The notes under the pieces were generated by a model that was given only the letters and a program-made list of their open reading frames with translations, did not search any database and was not told where the DNA came from. A stretch of 64,000 nt of DNA, from the NCBI GenBank assembly GCA_942491465.1, contig CALOBA010000011.1, positions 1-64,000 of the forward strand, given 5' to 3'. Origin of the DNA: CALOBA01 sp942491465 (lineage in GTDB: Bacteria > Pseudomonadota > Gammaproteobacteria > Chromatiales > Chromatiaceae). This document shows positions 9,436 to 17,688 of this stretch, piece after piece. Each line of letters begins with the position of its first letter. Positions within the stretch are counted from its first letter, which is position 1. The position numbers and the translations under genes were made by a program.

Positions 9436-10404
9436 ATGCAGATCACCAAACGGGGCCGAAGGGGCCAAGCACGGGGCCGACAGCACCGGCCCGACGGCAA
9501 CGACGAGACGGCGGCGGCCGATGTCGACGACGGCGTCCTACTCCAATGGATCGACCCCGGCGACACCGACCCGGCCATCGACAACTTCACCGATGCACAT
9601 CTGGTCGCCATCGACCCCGAGGCGAGCCCGCGCAACCAGCTGTTCCTGTTTTTCTGCGGCTCCTACGGCATCCCGGCGCGCCAAAGCCTGATCACCCGGG
9701 CAGCGGCCCGGATGGGCTATCACGCCATCAACCTGTGCTACCCCAACGCCTGGACCGTCGGCGGCCTGTGCCGCGGCAGCCACATCCCCGACTGTCATGA
9801 ACAAGTCCGCCTCCAGGTCTTCGACGGGGTCCCGCGCTCCGGTCTGGTCCAATTCGCCCCCGCCAATGCCATCGCCAATCGCCTGGTCAAGCTGCTCGCC
9901 TACCTGGGCGAGCGCCTGCCTCAGCAGGGCTGGTCGCGCTACCTGAGCGAAGGCGACGTGGACTGGGCGTCGGTGGTCGTGGTCGGACACTCCCAGGGCG
10001 GCGGCCAGGCCGCGATCATCGGCAAGCGCGAGGCGGTGGCGCGCGTGGTCATGCTCGCCGCGCCCGTCGACCGCGGTGGCGGCGACCGTCCCAATGCGCC
10101 CTGGCTGAGCCGCCCCGGCTCGACGGCGCCTGATCGCTACTTCGGCTTTGTGCACCGGCACGACCCCGGCTTCCCCCAGATCCAGACCGCCTGGGAGGCC
10201 CTGGGCATGGATACGGCGGGCAGACTGGTCAGCGTCGACGACATCCCCCCGCCCTATGCCCACAGCCGGCGACTGGTCACCGACATCACCGACATTCGCC
10301 GGGGCCGATACCACGGCTGCGTGGTACAAGACAAGATCACCCCGGCAGACCGCCTCGGCCACCCGCTGTTCGCGCCGGTCTGGCGCTACCTGCTGGACGG
10401 CTGA
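9436..10404 (+). CDS. Alpha/beta hydrolase (esterase/thioesterase-like)
   Basis: 322 residues. The nucleophile elbow GHSQGG places the serine at about residue 186. A later aspartate (HRHDPGF) and histidine (GRYHGC) are in plausible positions for a triad. No signal peptide; the N-terminal ~30 residues are basic and low in complexity. It lies between propeller-like protein A and sulfotransferase 2 in a tight plus-strand run. Release or trimming of the PKS product is a reasonable guess from context, but an unrelated esterase function is equally open. The ATG at 9436 has a weak GGAAAAG upstream; longer open frame before it overlaps the previous gene and is not coding. Confidence 0.82.
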   Translation: MQITKRGRRGQARGRQHRPDGNDETAAADVDDGVLLQWIDPGDTDPAIDNFTDAHLVAIDPEASPRNQLFLFFCGSYGIPARQSLITRAAARMGYHAINLCYPNAWTVGGLCRGSHIPDCHEQVRLQVFDGVPRSGLVQFAPANAIANRLVKLLAYLGERLPQQGWSRYLSEGDVDWASVVVVGHSQGGGQAAIIGKREAVARVVMLAAPVDRGGGDRPNAPWLSRPGSTAPDRYFGFVHRHDPGFPQIQTAWEALGMDTAGRLVSVDDIPPPYAHSRRLVTDITDIRRGRYHGCVVQDKITPADRLGHPLFAPVWRYLLDG

Positions 10405-10433
10405 GCCCATGGCCGCAGCCTGCTGAGATTTCG

Positions 10434-11408
10434 ATGGCCGACAAGTTCCTGATCATCCTCTCACCACCGCGCTCGTTCTCCTCGGTGATCTCCACCATGA
10501 TCGGGCAGCACCCGCAGATCTACGGGTTCCCGGAGCTGCATCTGTTCATCGGCGACACGGTGCAGGAGGTCCTCGATCGCGAATACCGCATGGGCAACTT
10601 CGCCGGCCCACCCGGGGTCATCCGCGCCATCGCCGAGCTGATCTTCGGCTGCCAGACCCATGCCACCGTGATCAAGGCCATCGGCTGGCTGACCGAGCGC
10701 CGGCACTGGTCCACCAAGCAGCTGATGGACTTCTTCCGCGACCTCGTCGACCCGAAGATCGCCATGGAAAAGAGCCCGCTCACCGCCCTCAAACCGTTGT
10801 TTATCGAGCGCGCCCATGCCTTCTACCCGCACGCCTACTACCTGCACTTGACCCGCCATCCGGTCTCGACGCGGAAATCCCTGGTCGAGTTTCGGCGCCG
10901 ACGGAAGGAACGCCGCATCCTCCAGGAGACCGGCATCCATGGCACCGTCACCGAACACCCGTTCGACGACCTGATCGCCTGGTACCGATTCCACAAGAAC
11001 ATCATCAATTTCACCCAGACCCTTCCCCTTGGCCAGAGCATCCGCCTGCGTGGCGAGGACCTGCTCTCCGAGCCCGACCTCTATCTGCCCCAGGTCGCCG
11101 AATGGCTCGGCCTGCGCACCGACGCCGCGGCCATCGACGCCATGAAACACCCTGAAGCCTCACCCTACGCCCACCAAGGCCCATCTCCGGCGCATGGCGG
11201 CAACGATCCCAACTTCATGCGCAGTCCGAAACTGCGCCCGGGCAAGATCAAGGTACCGAGTCTGAGCGACTTCCTGGCCGAGAACAGGGTCGACTGGGTG
11301 CGCGGAGACAACGCCGAGCTGCTGCGCGAGAGCGGGATGGGCCTGGCATCGGAACAGACGCTCAGCGATACCATTGCCGGCATGAGCCACAGCATGGGCT
11401 ACCGCTAG
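10434..11408 (+). CDS. Sulfotransferase 2 (PAPS-dependent family)
   Basis: 324 residues and a close paralogue of sulfotransferase 1: LSPPRSFSSVISTMIGQHPQ, FPELHLF, EKSPLTALKP, HLTRHPVSTRKS and the ending SMGYR all match. The phosphosulfate loop and the 3'-phosphate motif are intact, so it should be active with PAPS. The acceptor is unknown. It starts 29 bases after the hydrolase. The gap to sulfotransferase 3 is 43 bases. The pair probably arose by local duplication with propeller A and the hydrolase now lying between the copies. Confidence 0.9.
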   Translation: MADKFLIILSPPRSFSSVISTMIGQHPQIYGFPELHLFIGDTVQEVLDREYRMGNFAGPPGVIRAIAELIFGCQTHATVIKAIGWLTERRHWSTKQLMDFFRDLVDPKIAMEKSPLTALKPLFIERAHAFYPHAYYLHLTRHPVSTRKSLVEFRRRRKERRILQETGIHGTVTEHPFDDLIAWYRFHKNIINFTQTLPLGQSIRLRGEDLLSEPDLYLPQVAEWLGLRTDAAAIDAMKHPEASPYAHQGPSPAHGGNDPNFMRSPKLRPGKIKVPSLSDFLAENRVDWVRGDNAELLRESGMGLASEQTLSDTIAGMSHSMGYR

Positions 11409-11451
11409 GCCTATCCCCTGCCGCGCTCACCGCCATCGGCCCCTACCCTCT

Positions 11452-12360
11452 ATGCAACCTTCGCCGCCCCCCGTTTTCGTCCTCGCCTCTCCACACTCGG
11501 AGGTCTCGCGGATCAGTGCGATGCTCGGGCAACACCCCGGGATCTACGCCGTGCCGGAGCTCAACCTGTTTGCCGCCGACAGGTTGGTAGACGTCCTCGA
11601 CGCCCTGCCCACCTTTCGGGTGCAGGGCCTGGTCCGCGCCGTTGCCCAGCTCTATTGCGGCGAGCAAACCCTGGAGAGCGCCGAGACCGCCCATCGCTGG
11701 ATGTACCGGCGCATGCAGTCCGACACCGCCGAGGTCCATCGCGAACTGTGGCAAAAGGTCCGCCCGCTGCTGCTGCTGGACCCAAGCGGCGCACACACCG
11801 ATGTCCACCGCGACAACGACCTGGCGCGAATCCTGGCCGCCTACCCCGACGCGCGATTCCTGCATCTGGTGCGCCATCCCCGAACCCAGGCCGAGGCCTG
11901 GCTGCGCAGCCCTCTGGCCTTCGGACAGCTGTTCGCCATCGACGCCGTGGACCGCGGCGGGCGAGAGATCATCGCCGACCCCCAGATCGATTGGCACCGC
12001 CGACAAACCGGCATCCTGCAGTTCCTCGCCACTATCCCCGAGGACCGGCAGCTGCGGATGCGGGTCGAAGACATCCTCAGCGATCCCCGCTGCGGACTGC
12101 AGCAGATCACCCAATGGCTCGCCCTCGACTGGAACGCAGCCAACCACCAGGCGATGCTGCACCCCGAGCGCGGCCCCTACAGCCGCGCCGGCCCCTACGG
12201 CGCCGAAGCCGGCAGCGACATCGGCTTCCTCGTCGCGCCGGAATTCCAGCCCCAGCCTGCCGACACCGCCAGCCTCAAAGATGCCCTGCCCTGGCGAGCC
12301 GACGGCGAGGGCTTCAGCCCCGAGGTCATCGAGATCGCCGAGGGGCTCGGCTACCGGTAA
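11452..12360 (+). CDS. Sulfotransferase 3, degenerate cofactor sites
   Basis: 302 residues, aligning along its length with sulfotransferases 1 and 2 (GQHPGIYAVPELNLF, HLVRHP, final GLGYR). The phosphosulfate loop has changed from SPPRSFSS to SPHSEVSR, EKSP is missing, and the 3'-phosphate motif reads RHPRTQAEA in place of RHPxxTRKS. The frame is intact and codon use matches its neighbours, so it is expressed as a protein rather than a wreck. I infer a non-catalytic or repurposed partner of the active enzymes. Last gene of the plus-strand run, ending head-on to the minus-strand block. Confidence 0.82.
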   Translation: MQPSPPPVFVLASPHSEVSRISAMLGQHPGIYAVPELNLFAADRLVDVLDALPTFRVQGLVRAVAQLYCGEQTLESAETAHRWMYRRMQSDTAEVHRELWQKVRPLLLLDPSGAHTDVHRDNDLARILAAYPDARFLHLVRHPRTQAEAWLRSPLAFGQLFAIDAVDRGGREIIADPQIDWHRRQTGILQFLATIPEDRQLRMRVEDILSDPRCGLQQITQWLALDWNAANHQAMLHPERGPYSRAGPYGAEAGSDIGFLVAPEFQPQPADTASLKDALPWRADGEGFSPEVIEIAEGLGYR

Positions 12361-12486
12361 CTGGACCTGCCTTAGTCCCTTACCTCCATATTCTTCGAAA
12401 AACCGCCAAAGACTTCACAGGGATGCTCTTACGAGGCAGGGCTGAACAAGGCAACCCTTGACCGTTGCCCCTTTAGCGCCTATTGA

Positions 12487-13788
12487 TCATAGGTCTACCC
12501 AGCAACGCTGCACCAATTCCACTTCCATCCCGTTTGGCAGGGTCGCTGTTTCCCCGTGGAACAAAGCCAGGCGATCAACGGCCGGCAGATAAATTAGTTC
12601 GGACCCGCCTGGATCGCGCGCATCGATTTGCTGCAGTGGGCCAAACGACTGGTCGAATACCGACACGTAGGACCCCATATCCGCACCATCCCGCAGGAAG
12701 AAATGGACGTATAGCGCGGTCGCCCCTTCAATTAGCCGCAAATGGCTTGGCGTTTCGGTTTCCCCGATTGGTAGATTGGCAAGCTTATCCACCAGGGTCA
12801 GTCTCGCGTGTGGGGTCTCCGATTCCCAGATTACCAGGTTATCGCCATGGAGCAAGGCCACTACAAGGTTGCCCGACACCGGGTGTATGGTGGTCTGTAT
12901 CTTCTCGTACTCGCGGGTCGGGAATCTCACCCCCTCGTAGAGTTGCGTGAAAGTCTCCCGCGCTATGCCCCCGTTGCCGTCGATCTGAACTTCGAATATC
13001 CCACAATCCGATGGCCTCCCCCTGGGAAGCCGACAACCGGTGAAAACCGCATAACCGTCCGCGGACGGGTGCAGCGTCGACCGGCCCAGCCGGAAGTCGC
13101 CCATAGCCTCTAGAGCGACTTTCAGGTCCGTCGTAGTGCTGTCGCCCAAGTAGGCGTAACAGACTTCACGGCAGGTGTATGTTTCGAAATCAATCTCGGA
13201 ATAGGCGCTCAATCCGAACGGATGGGAATCCTTGGGGTGCCGCCCCGGATGCGTCGGGGGCAGCGCTGGCGGGGTCAAGGGCAGAATTGGAGCGCCGAAA
13301 AGATCGAAGTCAAAGGCATCCCACGCCAGCGCAGCATGCCGCCATGCCGCATGAACTCCCCCGGTGCTCGCGAACATCACACCCAGGCCGGATAGCGGAT
13401 TAAAGGTGAACTCGGGACCATTGAGCTTTTGCAGACCGGTATAACCATCTGCGATGATCCGTGGCGAACCCGAAAGCATACCGGTACGACCATCCAGCCG
13501 CATCACATAGATGTCCGTTCCCTCTGGCGTGCCTCGTTCCACATTGGACACATAGACCAGGTCGCCGTCCGGGTCTTCTGGGTCAACCACGATCTCGAAA
13601 TCCTGAAAGGTCGCAAGGGGCGAATTGGGGTCGAATATCGCCGCCAGCGCGCAGGGTTTGTCGAGGGCCGACAATGTCGCTGAGTCGTCAACCGCCACAG
13701 CAGCACCCGTACCTTCCGCGCTGGCGCTGGCAAGCCCAACTATCAACAAGAGCGGCACGCTCAGGAACTTCGAATACCAGTTTTTCAT
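12487..13788 (-). CDS. Secreted propeller-like protein (paralogue family copy 1)
   Basis: 433 residues with an N-terminal signal peptide (MKNWYSKFLSVPLLLIVGLASASA). After it come a Cys-containing segment (CALAAIFDPNSPLATFQDFEIVVDPEDP in part) and a TolB/WD40-like strand pattern: DLVYVSNVERG followed by DIYVMRLDG. No catalytic motif was recognised. Two further copies of this family lie upstream: a fragment at 13844-13897 and a frameshifted copy at 13931-15194. G+C is visibly lower than in flanking genes, suggesting acquisition. Function unknown; periplasmic or extracellular by its signal. Confidence 0.8.
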   Translation of the reverse strand: MKNWYSKFLSVPLLLIVGLASASAEGTGAAVAVDDSATLSALDKPCALAAIFDPNSPLATFQDFEIVVDPEDPDGDLVYVSNVERGTPEGTDIYVMRLDGRTGMLSGSPRIIADGYTGLQKLNGPEFTFNPLSGLGVMFASTGGVHAAWRHAALAWDAFDFDLFGAPILPLTPPALPPTHPGRHPKDSHPFGLSAYSEIDFETYTCREVCYAYLGDSTTTDLKVALEAMGDFRLGRSTLHPSADGYAVFTGCRLPRGRPSDCGIFEVQIDGNGGIARETFTQLYEGVRFPTREYEKIQTTIHPVSGNLVVALLHGDNLVIWESETPHARLTLVDKLANLPIGETETPSHLRLIEGATALYVHFFLRDGADMGSYVSVFDQSFGPLQQIDARDPGGSELIYLPAVDRLALFHGETATLPNGMEVELVQRCWVDL

Positions 13789-13843
13789 TTGTGTTCTCGC
13801 GTTTGCGGCTTATCGGTCTATAGCCGTAAAAAGCCCCCCTGGT

Positions 13844-13897
13844 CATCCTCGGATCTTCGGGATCGATAACGACCTCTAAATCGTCCAAGATCGGCAA
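13844..13897 (-). pseudogene. 5' fragment of a third copy of the secreted propeller family
   Basis: Read on the minus strand these bases encode LDDLEVVIDPEDPRM, the counterpart of FQDFEIVVDPEDP in copy 1 and LEDFEIVVDPEDPRM in the frameshifted copy. The DNA is close to that at 14911-14963. No signal peptide or downstream domain remains, so this is a remnant left between the two longer copies. Confidence 0.7.
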
Positions 13898-13930
13898 TAA
13901 ATAGACTTCGACAGACCAAATTGAATGGCA

Positions 13931-15194
13931 CTAACCACCGTCTATCCAGCAGCGGCCCAAGGCATGTGCTTCAGTCTCATCCGGCAATACGACCCAATAA
14001 GAATCGTATAACGCGAAACGATCGGCAGCGGGCAAATATACAAACTCTGCGCCGCTGGCACGTGCCGATATCTTCACCAGCCTGGACAATCGATTACCGT
14101 ACCTGACGACGTATGATCCATGCGCCTCCCCTTGACGCACGAGAAAGTGAAGGTAGCTGGCCTCGGCATCGGCAACCACTCTCAGGTGCGTGGTCCCCTG
14201 GGGCAAATTCTCCAGCATATGATGACTTGTGAATGGTTCGTGCGAGTGCTCAGCCTCCCAGACGTGGAGCGTCGTGTCCTGTACAGCAAAGACCACCACC
14301 GTCCCCCGCGCAGGATGGACACCGCCCCGCAGCACCTTTCCAGGTGCGTATCTGAGGTCTTGCTCAACGGGCGTCAGACGTTGCAACGTGGCCGCATCCA
14401 ACCCCCCAGCACCATCGATGGCCGCCTCGAACAGATGACATCTCCCGGACGCGGCGTCACAGGCGTTGAAAAGCACAAAGCTGCTCTCCGCGGGGTGACC
14501 CGTGGAGATCAACAATTGCAGACCAAATTCCCCGCTCAATACCGGGGCCAAATCCGTACGAACAGCATCCGTGAAATGTCCGTAGCAGTGCTCCTCACAA
14601 CGGCGGCCTTTATCGGCATAGGACGCGAGTCCGAAATCCAGTGATCCATCGGGAGTTCTACCCGCAGTGGTCCCCGGCAACGCCGGCGGCGCCAACGGCA
14701 CGAACGCCAGGCCGTCAAGATCCATATCAAAAGCATCCCAAGACGCCCCTGGGGTCCGCCAAGCAGCGTGCACGCCTTCGGGGCCGGCGAACAGCAGACC
14801 CATGCAAGCTCGGCGTGAGACCAGCTCGGGACCAGGCGGGTGTGTGAGGCATGACGTAGATATCCGACCCGCCCTCCCGACCATGATCGACGTTCGACGT
14901 GAACACGAGATTCATCCTCGGATCTTCCGGATCGACAACGATCTCGAAGTCTTCCAAGGTGGCAAATGGTGATCGCGGATCAAAGATCGCCGCCAGTGCA
15001 CAGGCGCCGGTGCTACCGACCGTATCGGCGGCGTCCACACTCAGCGCCGAAGGCTCTATCAGCAGCCCATCTTCCTGATCGCCCGGTATTGGCACACCAT
15101 GAAATTGGTCAGACCCATACTGTTCGCCAGCAGCCAGCCGAGCGGAAGTCAAAAGCAGCACCGCCGCCAGAGACAATGATGAGCAGACTCGCAT
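13931..15194 (-). pseudogene. Frameshifted copy of the secreted propeller family
   Basis: Two frames make up one gene. The first 115 residues (from base 15194) start with a signal peptide and run to GGSDIYVM, ending near 14850. The rest continues in another frame from about 14847 (PGPELVS then EGVHAAW) to the stop at 13931. In copy 1 the segment between DIYVM and GPEF is about 27 residues longer, so a deletion of roughly 65 bases that is not a multiple of three probably caused the shift. The 3' part remains a long open frame, so the damage may be recent. A sequencing error cannot explain the missing segment. Confidence 0.8.
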
Positions 15195-15218
15195 AGCAAC
15201 CCTCGCGAAATGACTCGT

Positions 15219-15968
15219 TCATCGGTAGTCGAAAAGCCACCTAAACGCAACCCTTGACACTGGCGGCCACCATTCATGCCCCAGCGCCATAGGAACGATA
15301 ACATCGATAGTGCAAGGTGCGTACCGACGATGGCGCGTCAAGCCTCTTGGACTACTAAATTCGCGGTCACGATATTCGGTACAACCGGAGTCTTCGGCAA
15401 CCCTGTCTACGAACTCCCGAAAATTCAGCCGACCCGCCCTCGGATCATCCCAGCGCTCGTCCTCGCCACCAATGACCAGCAACGCATCCCAATCAAAGGC
15501 ACCGCAGCGATCAAGGATCTGGCGGGTGCTTGCGTTCGATACGAGCACTAAACGTGATCCGTATCCTAAGCAATGCAGCCGCTGGGCCTGAAGGGCACCA
15601 GCGGAGAAGCCGATGAATACGAGATCCACAAGCTCGTATTGATCCATGGTCCTGGCAATCAAGTGCTCAATATAGGGTATATCTACCCCGTCCAAAGATC
15701 GATCCCAGGAACTCCCCAGGCTCTTGGGTGCGACAACAATCTTGCATCGCTGCTCCGCTTCATCGGCGATACCCCACTTAATAATGAATCCGTGATTTCC
15801 ATTCGCGCCATGCAGCGCGATGATCAAAGCATCCGCCTGGCAATCGGGCACCGTAATCGCGGAGGTGCGCTCATAGCCTTCGAAGACCTCGGTCTGGACG
15901 GTTGTATCCGCAGCCACATTACCTGCCACCGCAAGTAGAGCAATCGCCGATAAAAAGTAAACCTTCAT
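15219..15968 (-). CDS. Secreted alpha/beta hydrolase (LpqC/PHB-depolymerase-like esterase)
   Basis: 249 residues with a signal peptide (MKVYFLSAIALLAVAGNVAA). ALHGANGNHG is the oxyanion-side strand-turn and GFSAG places the nucleophile serine at about residue 122; a GGEDERW segment and a late GHEWW provide plausible acid and histidine. The start at 15968 is chosen because the signal peptide begins there and GAGGAG lies about a dozen bases upstream; a longer frame reaching 16187 would bury the signal. Periplasmic or secreted. It follows the sulfatase by 163 bases in the lower-G+C block. Confidence 0.8.
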   Translation of the reverse strand: MKVYFLSAIALLAVAGNVAADTTVQTEVFEGYERTSAITVPDCQADALIIALHGANGNHGFIIKWGIADEAEQRCKIVVAPKSLGSSWDRSLDGVDIPYIEHLIARTMDQYELVDLVFIGFSAGALQAQRLHCLGYGSRLVLVSNASTRQILDRCGAFDWDALLVIGGEDERWDDPRAGRLNFREFVDRVAEDSGCTEYRDREFSSPRGLTRHRRYAPCTIDVIVPMALGHEWWPPVSRVAFRWLFDYR

Positions 15969-16131
15969 CGCCACTGAAAAGTCTCCTCGGTTGGGATAAC
16001 CCTGATCGACCGCGCTTCCGTGCCCCTCGGTCCACCGCTCTCGCCACAGGGCCCTCCCTAACAGCACCTCAACGCGGCGGCTCTGACGCAAGGCTCGCTG
16101 AATATGCCCGCAGGCGATCACGCCCCCGGGC

Positions 16132-17544
16132 TCACAGACCATCCCTAGGAGCGTTGCATGTCGCTCCGGCGCAGTTACGCAAGACATTCAACACGCTGCG
16201 TAGCGAACGCCGGATGTCGGCGTAACGCGAATCGGCATGATGACTCTCTAGCTGATGGGGATCCCCTTGCAGATCGTAGAGTTCTTCATCGCCTGTCTCA
16301 TACCGCAGGTAAACCCACCGCGAGGTACGCACGCCCTGATAAGCAGGCGGGCCTTTTTGCCCGGAATTGAAAAGATAAACGGCCGCACGCGAATCGATAC
16401 CCTTCATATCAACACCGTCCAACACATGACCCGGCGTGGCTCCGGCGAGCCCGGAAATCGTGACCGCAAGATCCTGATTGGAAACAAGGCGTTCGCGAAC
16501 ACGCCCCGCGGGGAGGCCGGGGCCCCGCACGTAGAGAGGCACACGCAATGACTCCTCGTAAGGGATCTTCTTGAAGTACTTATTATTGCGATGCTCGCCA
16601 AACGCATATCCGTTGTCCGATGTGAACAGAACAACGGTGTTGTCGAGATCTCCCCGATCCGCCAGTGCGCCGACGACGCGCGCAACGAGATCATCGACGG
16701 CCAACAGGGATTCAAGCCGCTTTCGCTCCTTGCGCAGAAGTGCGGCTCGTGCTTGGCGGGTTAACCTTGCCAATGCCTGAATGTAGGCCGGCTTATCGCT
16801 CACATCCTCTTCATTGAATGATGGCGGTAAGCTCTCGGGTATCCATTCATCAAACGCCCCCGCGTGCCGCGGCGCCGGTGTAGGCTCGTCATCGCAACTG
16901 GTGCACAAGTCTTCGTGGGGCGCCAGCGTCGCGACCCATAGGAAGAACGGCCTGTCACTTGGGGACTCCCGGATTGCCGCCACAGCCTGGTCCGCCATCA
17001 CGTCTGTCCGGTAGTCCTCAGGTTCGCTCCCATACCTCGTCAGCACGCCGTTGAAGTTGAGGAAGTAGTCGTAGTACTGCAGCGACAATGCGGCGCGCCA
17101 GTCCGACCAGCCTGGCGGAACTGAAAATGGATCACTGTCTCCATATCCGTTCACGTACTTTCCGACAAAAATCGTATGATAGCCGACCGCTTGAAGCCAC
17201 ACAGGGAGTGTATCGGAATCATCAAGCGCCTCATAGCCGTAGGGCCTCTGATTAGCGAGCACACCATGATTGTGGGCGTACTGTCCGGTCAGGAATGTGG
17301 CCCTTGACGGCCCGCACAGGGGTGCCTGAACAATCGCCTTCGTGTAGCTCAGTCCCTCGTCGGCGATGAGGGAGAGGGTATTCGGCATCGCGAGCGACGC
17401 CTCGTCGACGCGCTGATCGTCGGTCATGATGACGACGATATTTGGCTGGGATGCCCTAGCGGCTTGACCCACGACGCCCATGGCAACCATGGATACCAGC
17501 ACAAGTCTTAGTAGTCCGCAGACCAGTTTGCGATCAGTGCGCAT
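16132..17544 (-). CDS. Type I sulfatase (Cys-type, formylglycine-dependent)
   Basis: Hydrolyses sulfate esters after its active cysteine is converted to formylglycine. The 470-residue product has a signal peptide, the metal-binding start of the fold (NIVVIMTDDQR), and the C-x-P-S-R signature as LCGPSRATFLTG, with Cys77 as the formylglycine site. A later FTSDNGYAFGEH and a metal-site-like region agree with the family. A strong GGAGGAGG precedes the ATG. No formylglycine-generating enzyme lies in this window, so it would have to come from elsewhere. Its presence beside several sulfotransferases suggests turnover of a locally made sulfate ester, though scavenging from algal or animal glycans is also possible. 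Confidence 0.92.
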   Translation of the reverse strand: MRTDRKLVCGLLRLVLVSMVAMGVVGQAARASQPNIVVIMTDDQRVDEASLAMPNTLSLIADEGLSYTKAIVQAPLCGPSRATFLTGQYAHNHGVLANQRPYGYEALDDSDTLPVWLQAVGYHTIFVGKYVNGYGDSDPFSVPPGWSDWRAALSLQYYDYFLNFNGVLTRYGSEPEDYRTDVMADQAVAAIRESPSDRPFFLWVATLAPHEDLCTSCDDEPTPAPRHAGAFDEWIPESLPPSFNEEDVSDKPAYIQALARLTRQARAALLRKERKRLESLLAVDDLVARVVGALADRGDLDNTVVLFTSDNGYAFGEHRNNKYFKKIPYEESLRVPLYVRGPGLPAGRVRERLVSNQDLAVTISGLAGATPGHVLDGVDMKGIDSRAAVYLFNSGQKGPPAYQGVRTSRWVYLRYETGDEELYDLQGDPHQLESHHADSRYADIRRSLRSVLNVLRNCAGATCNAPRDGL

Positions 17545-17688
17545 GCAAAACCTCCTCCGTTACACCTCATAAAAGCAACGCGCCAGTATCAATGCAAGAA
17601 AAGCGTAGCAGTGGTCGGACAAGAATGCAAAACGGTGACTGCCCGCTTGGCAGGTCCCGCCTGACTATTAGGCCGCTTGCGTAATGGC

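Noticed and set aside
12450..12469. Terminator between the convergent sulfotransferase 3 and propeller genes
   Set aside because: GGCAAC/GTTGCC around eight bases is a short stem and no T-run follows on either strand.
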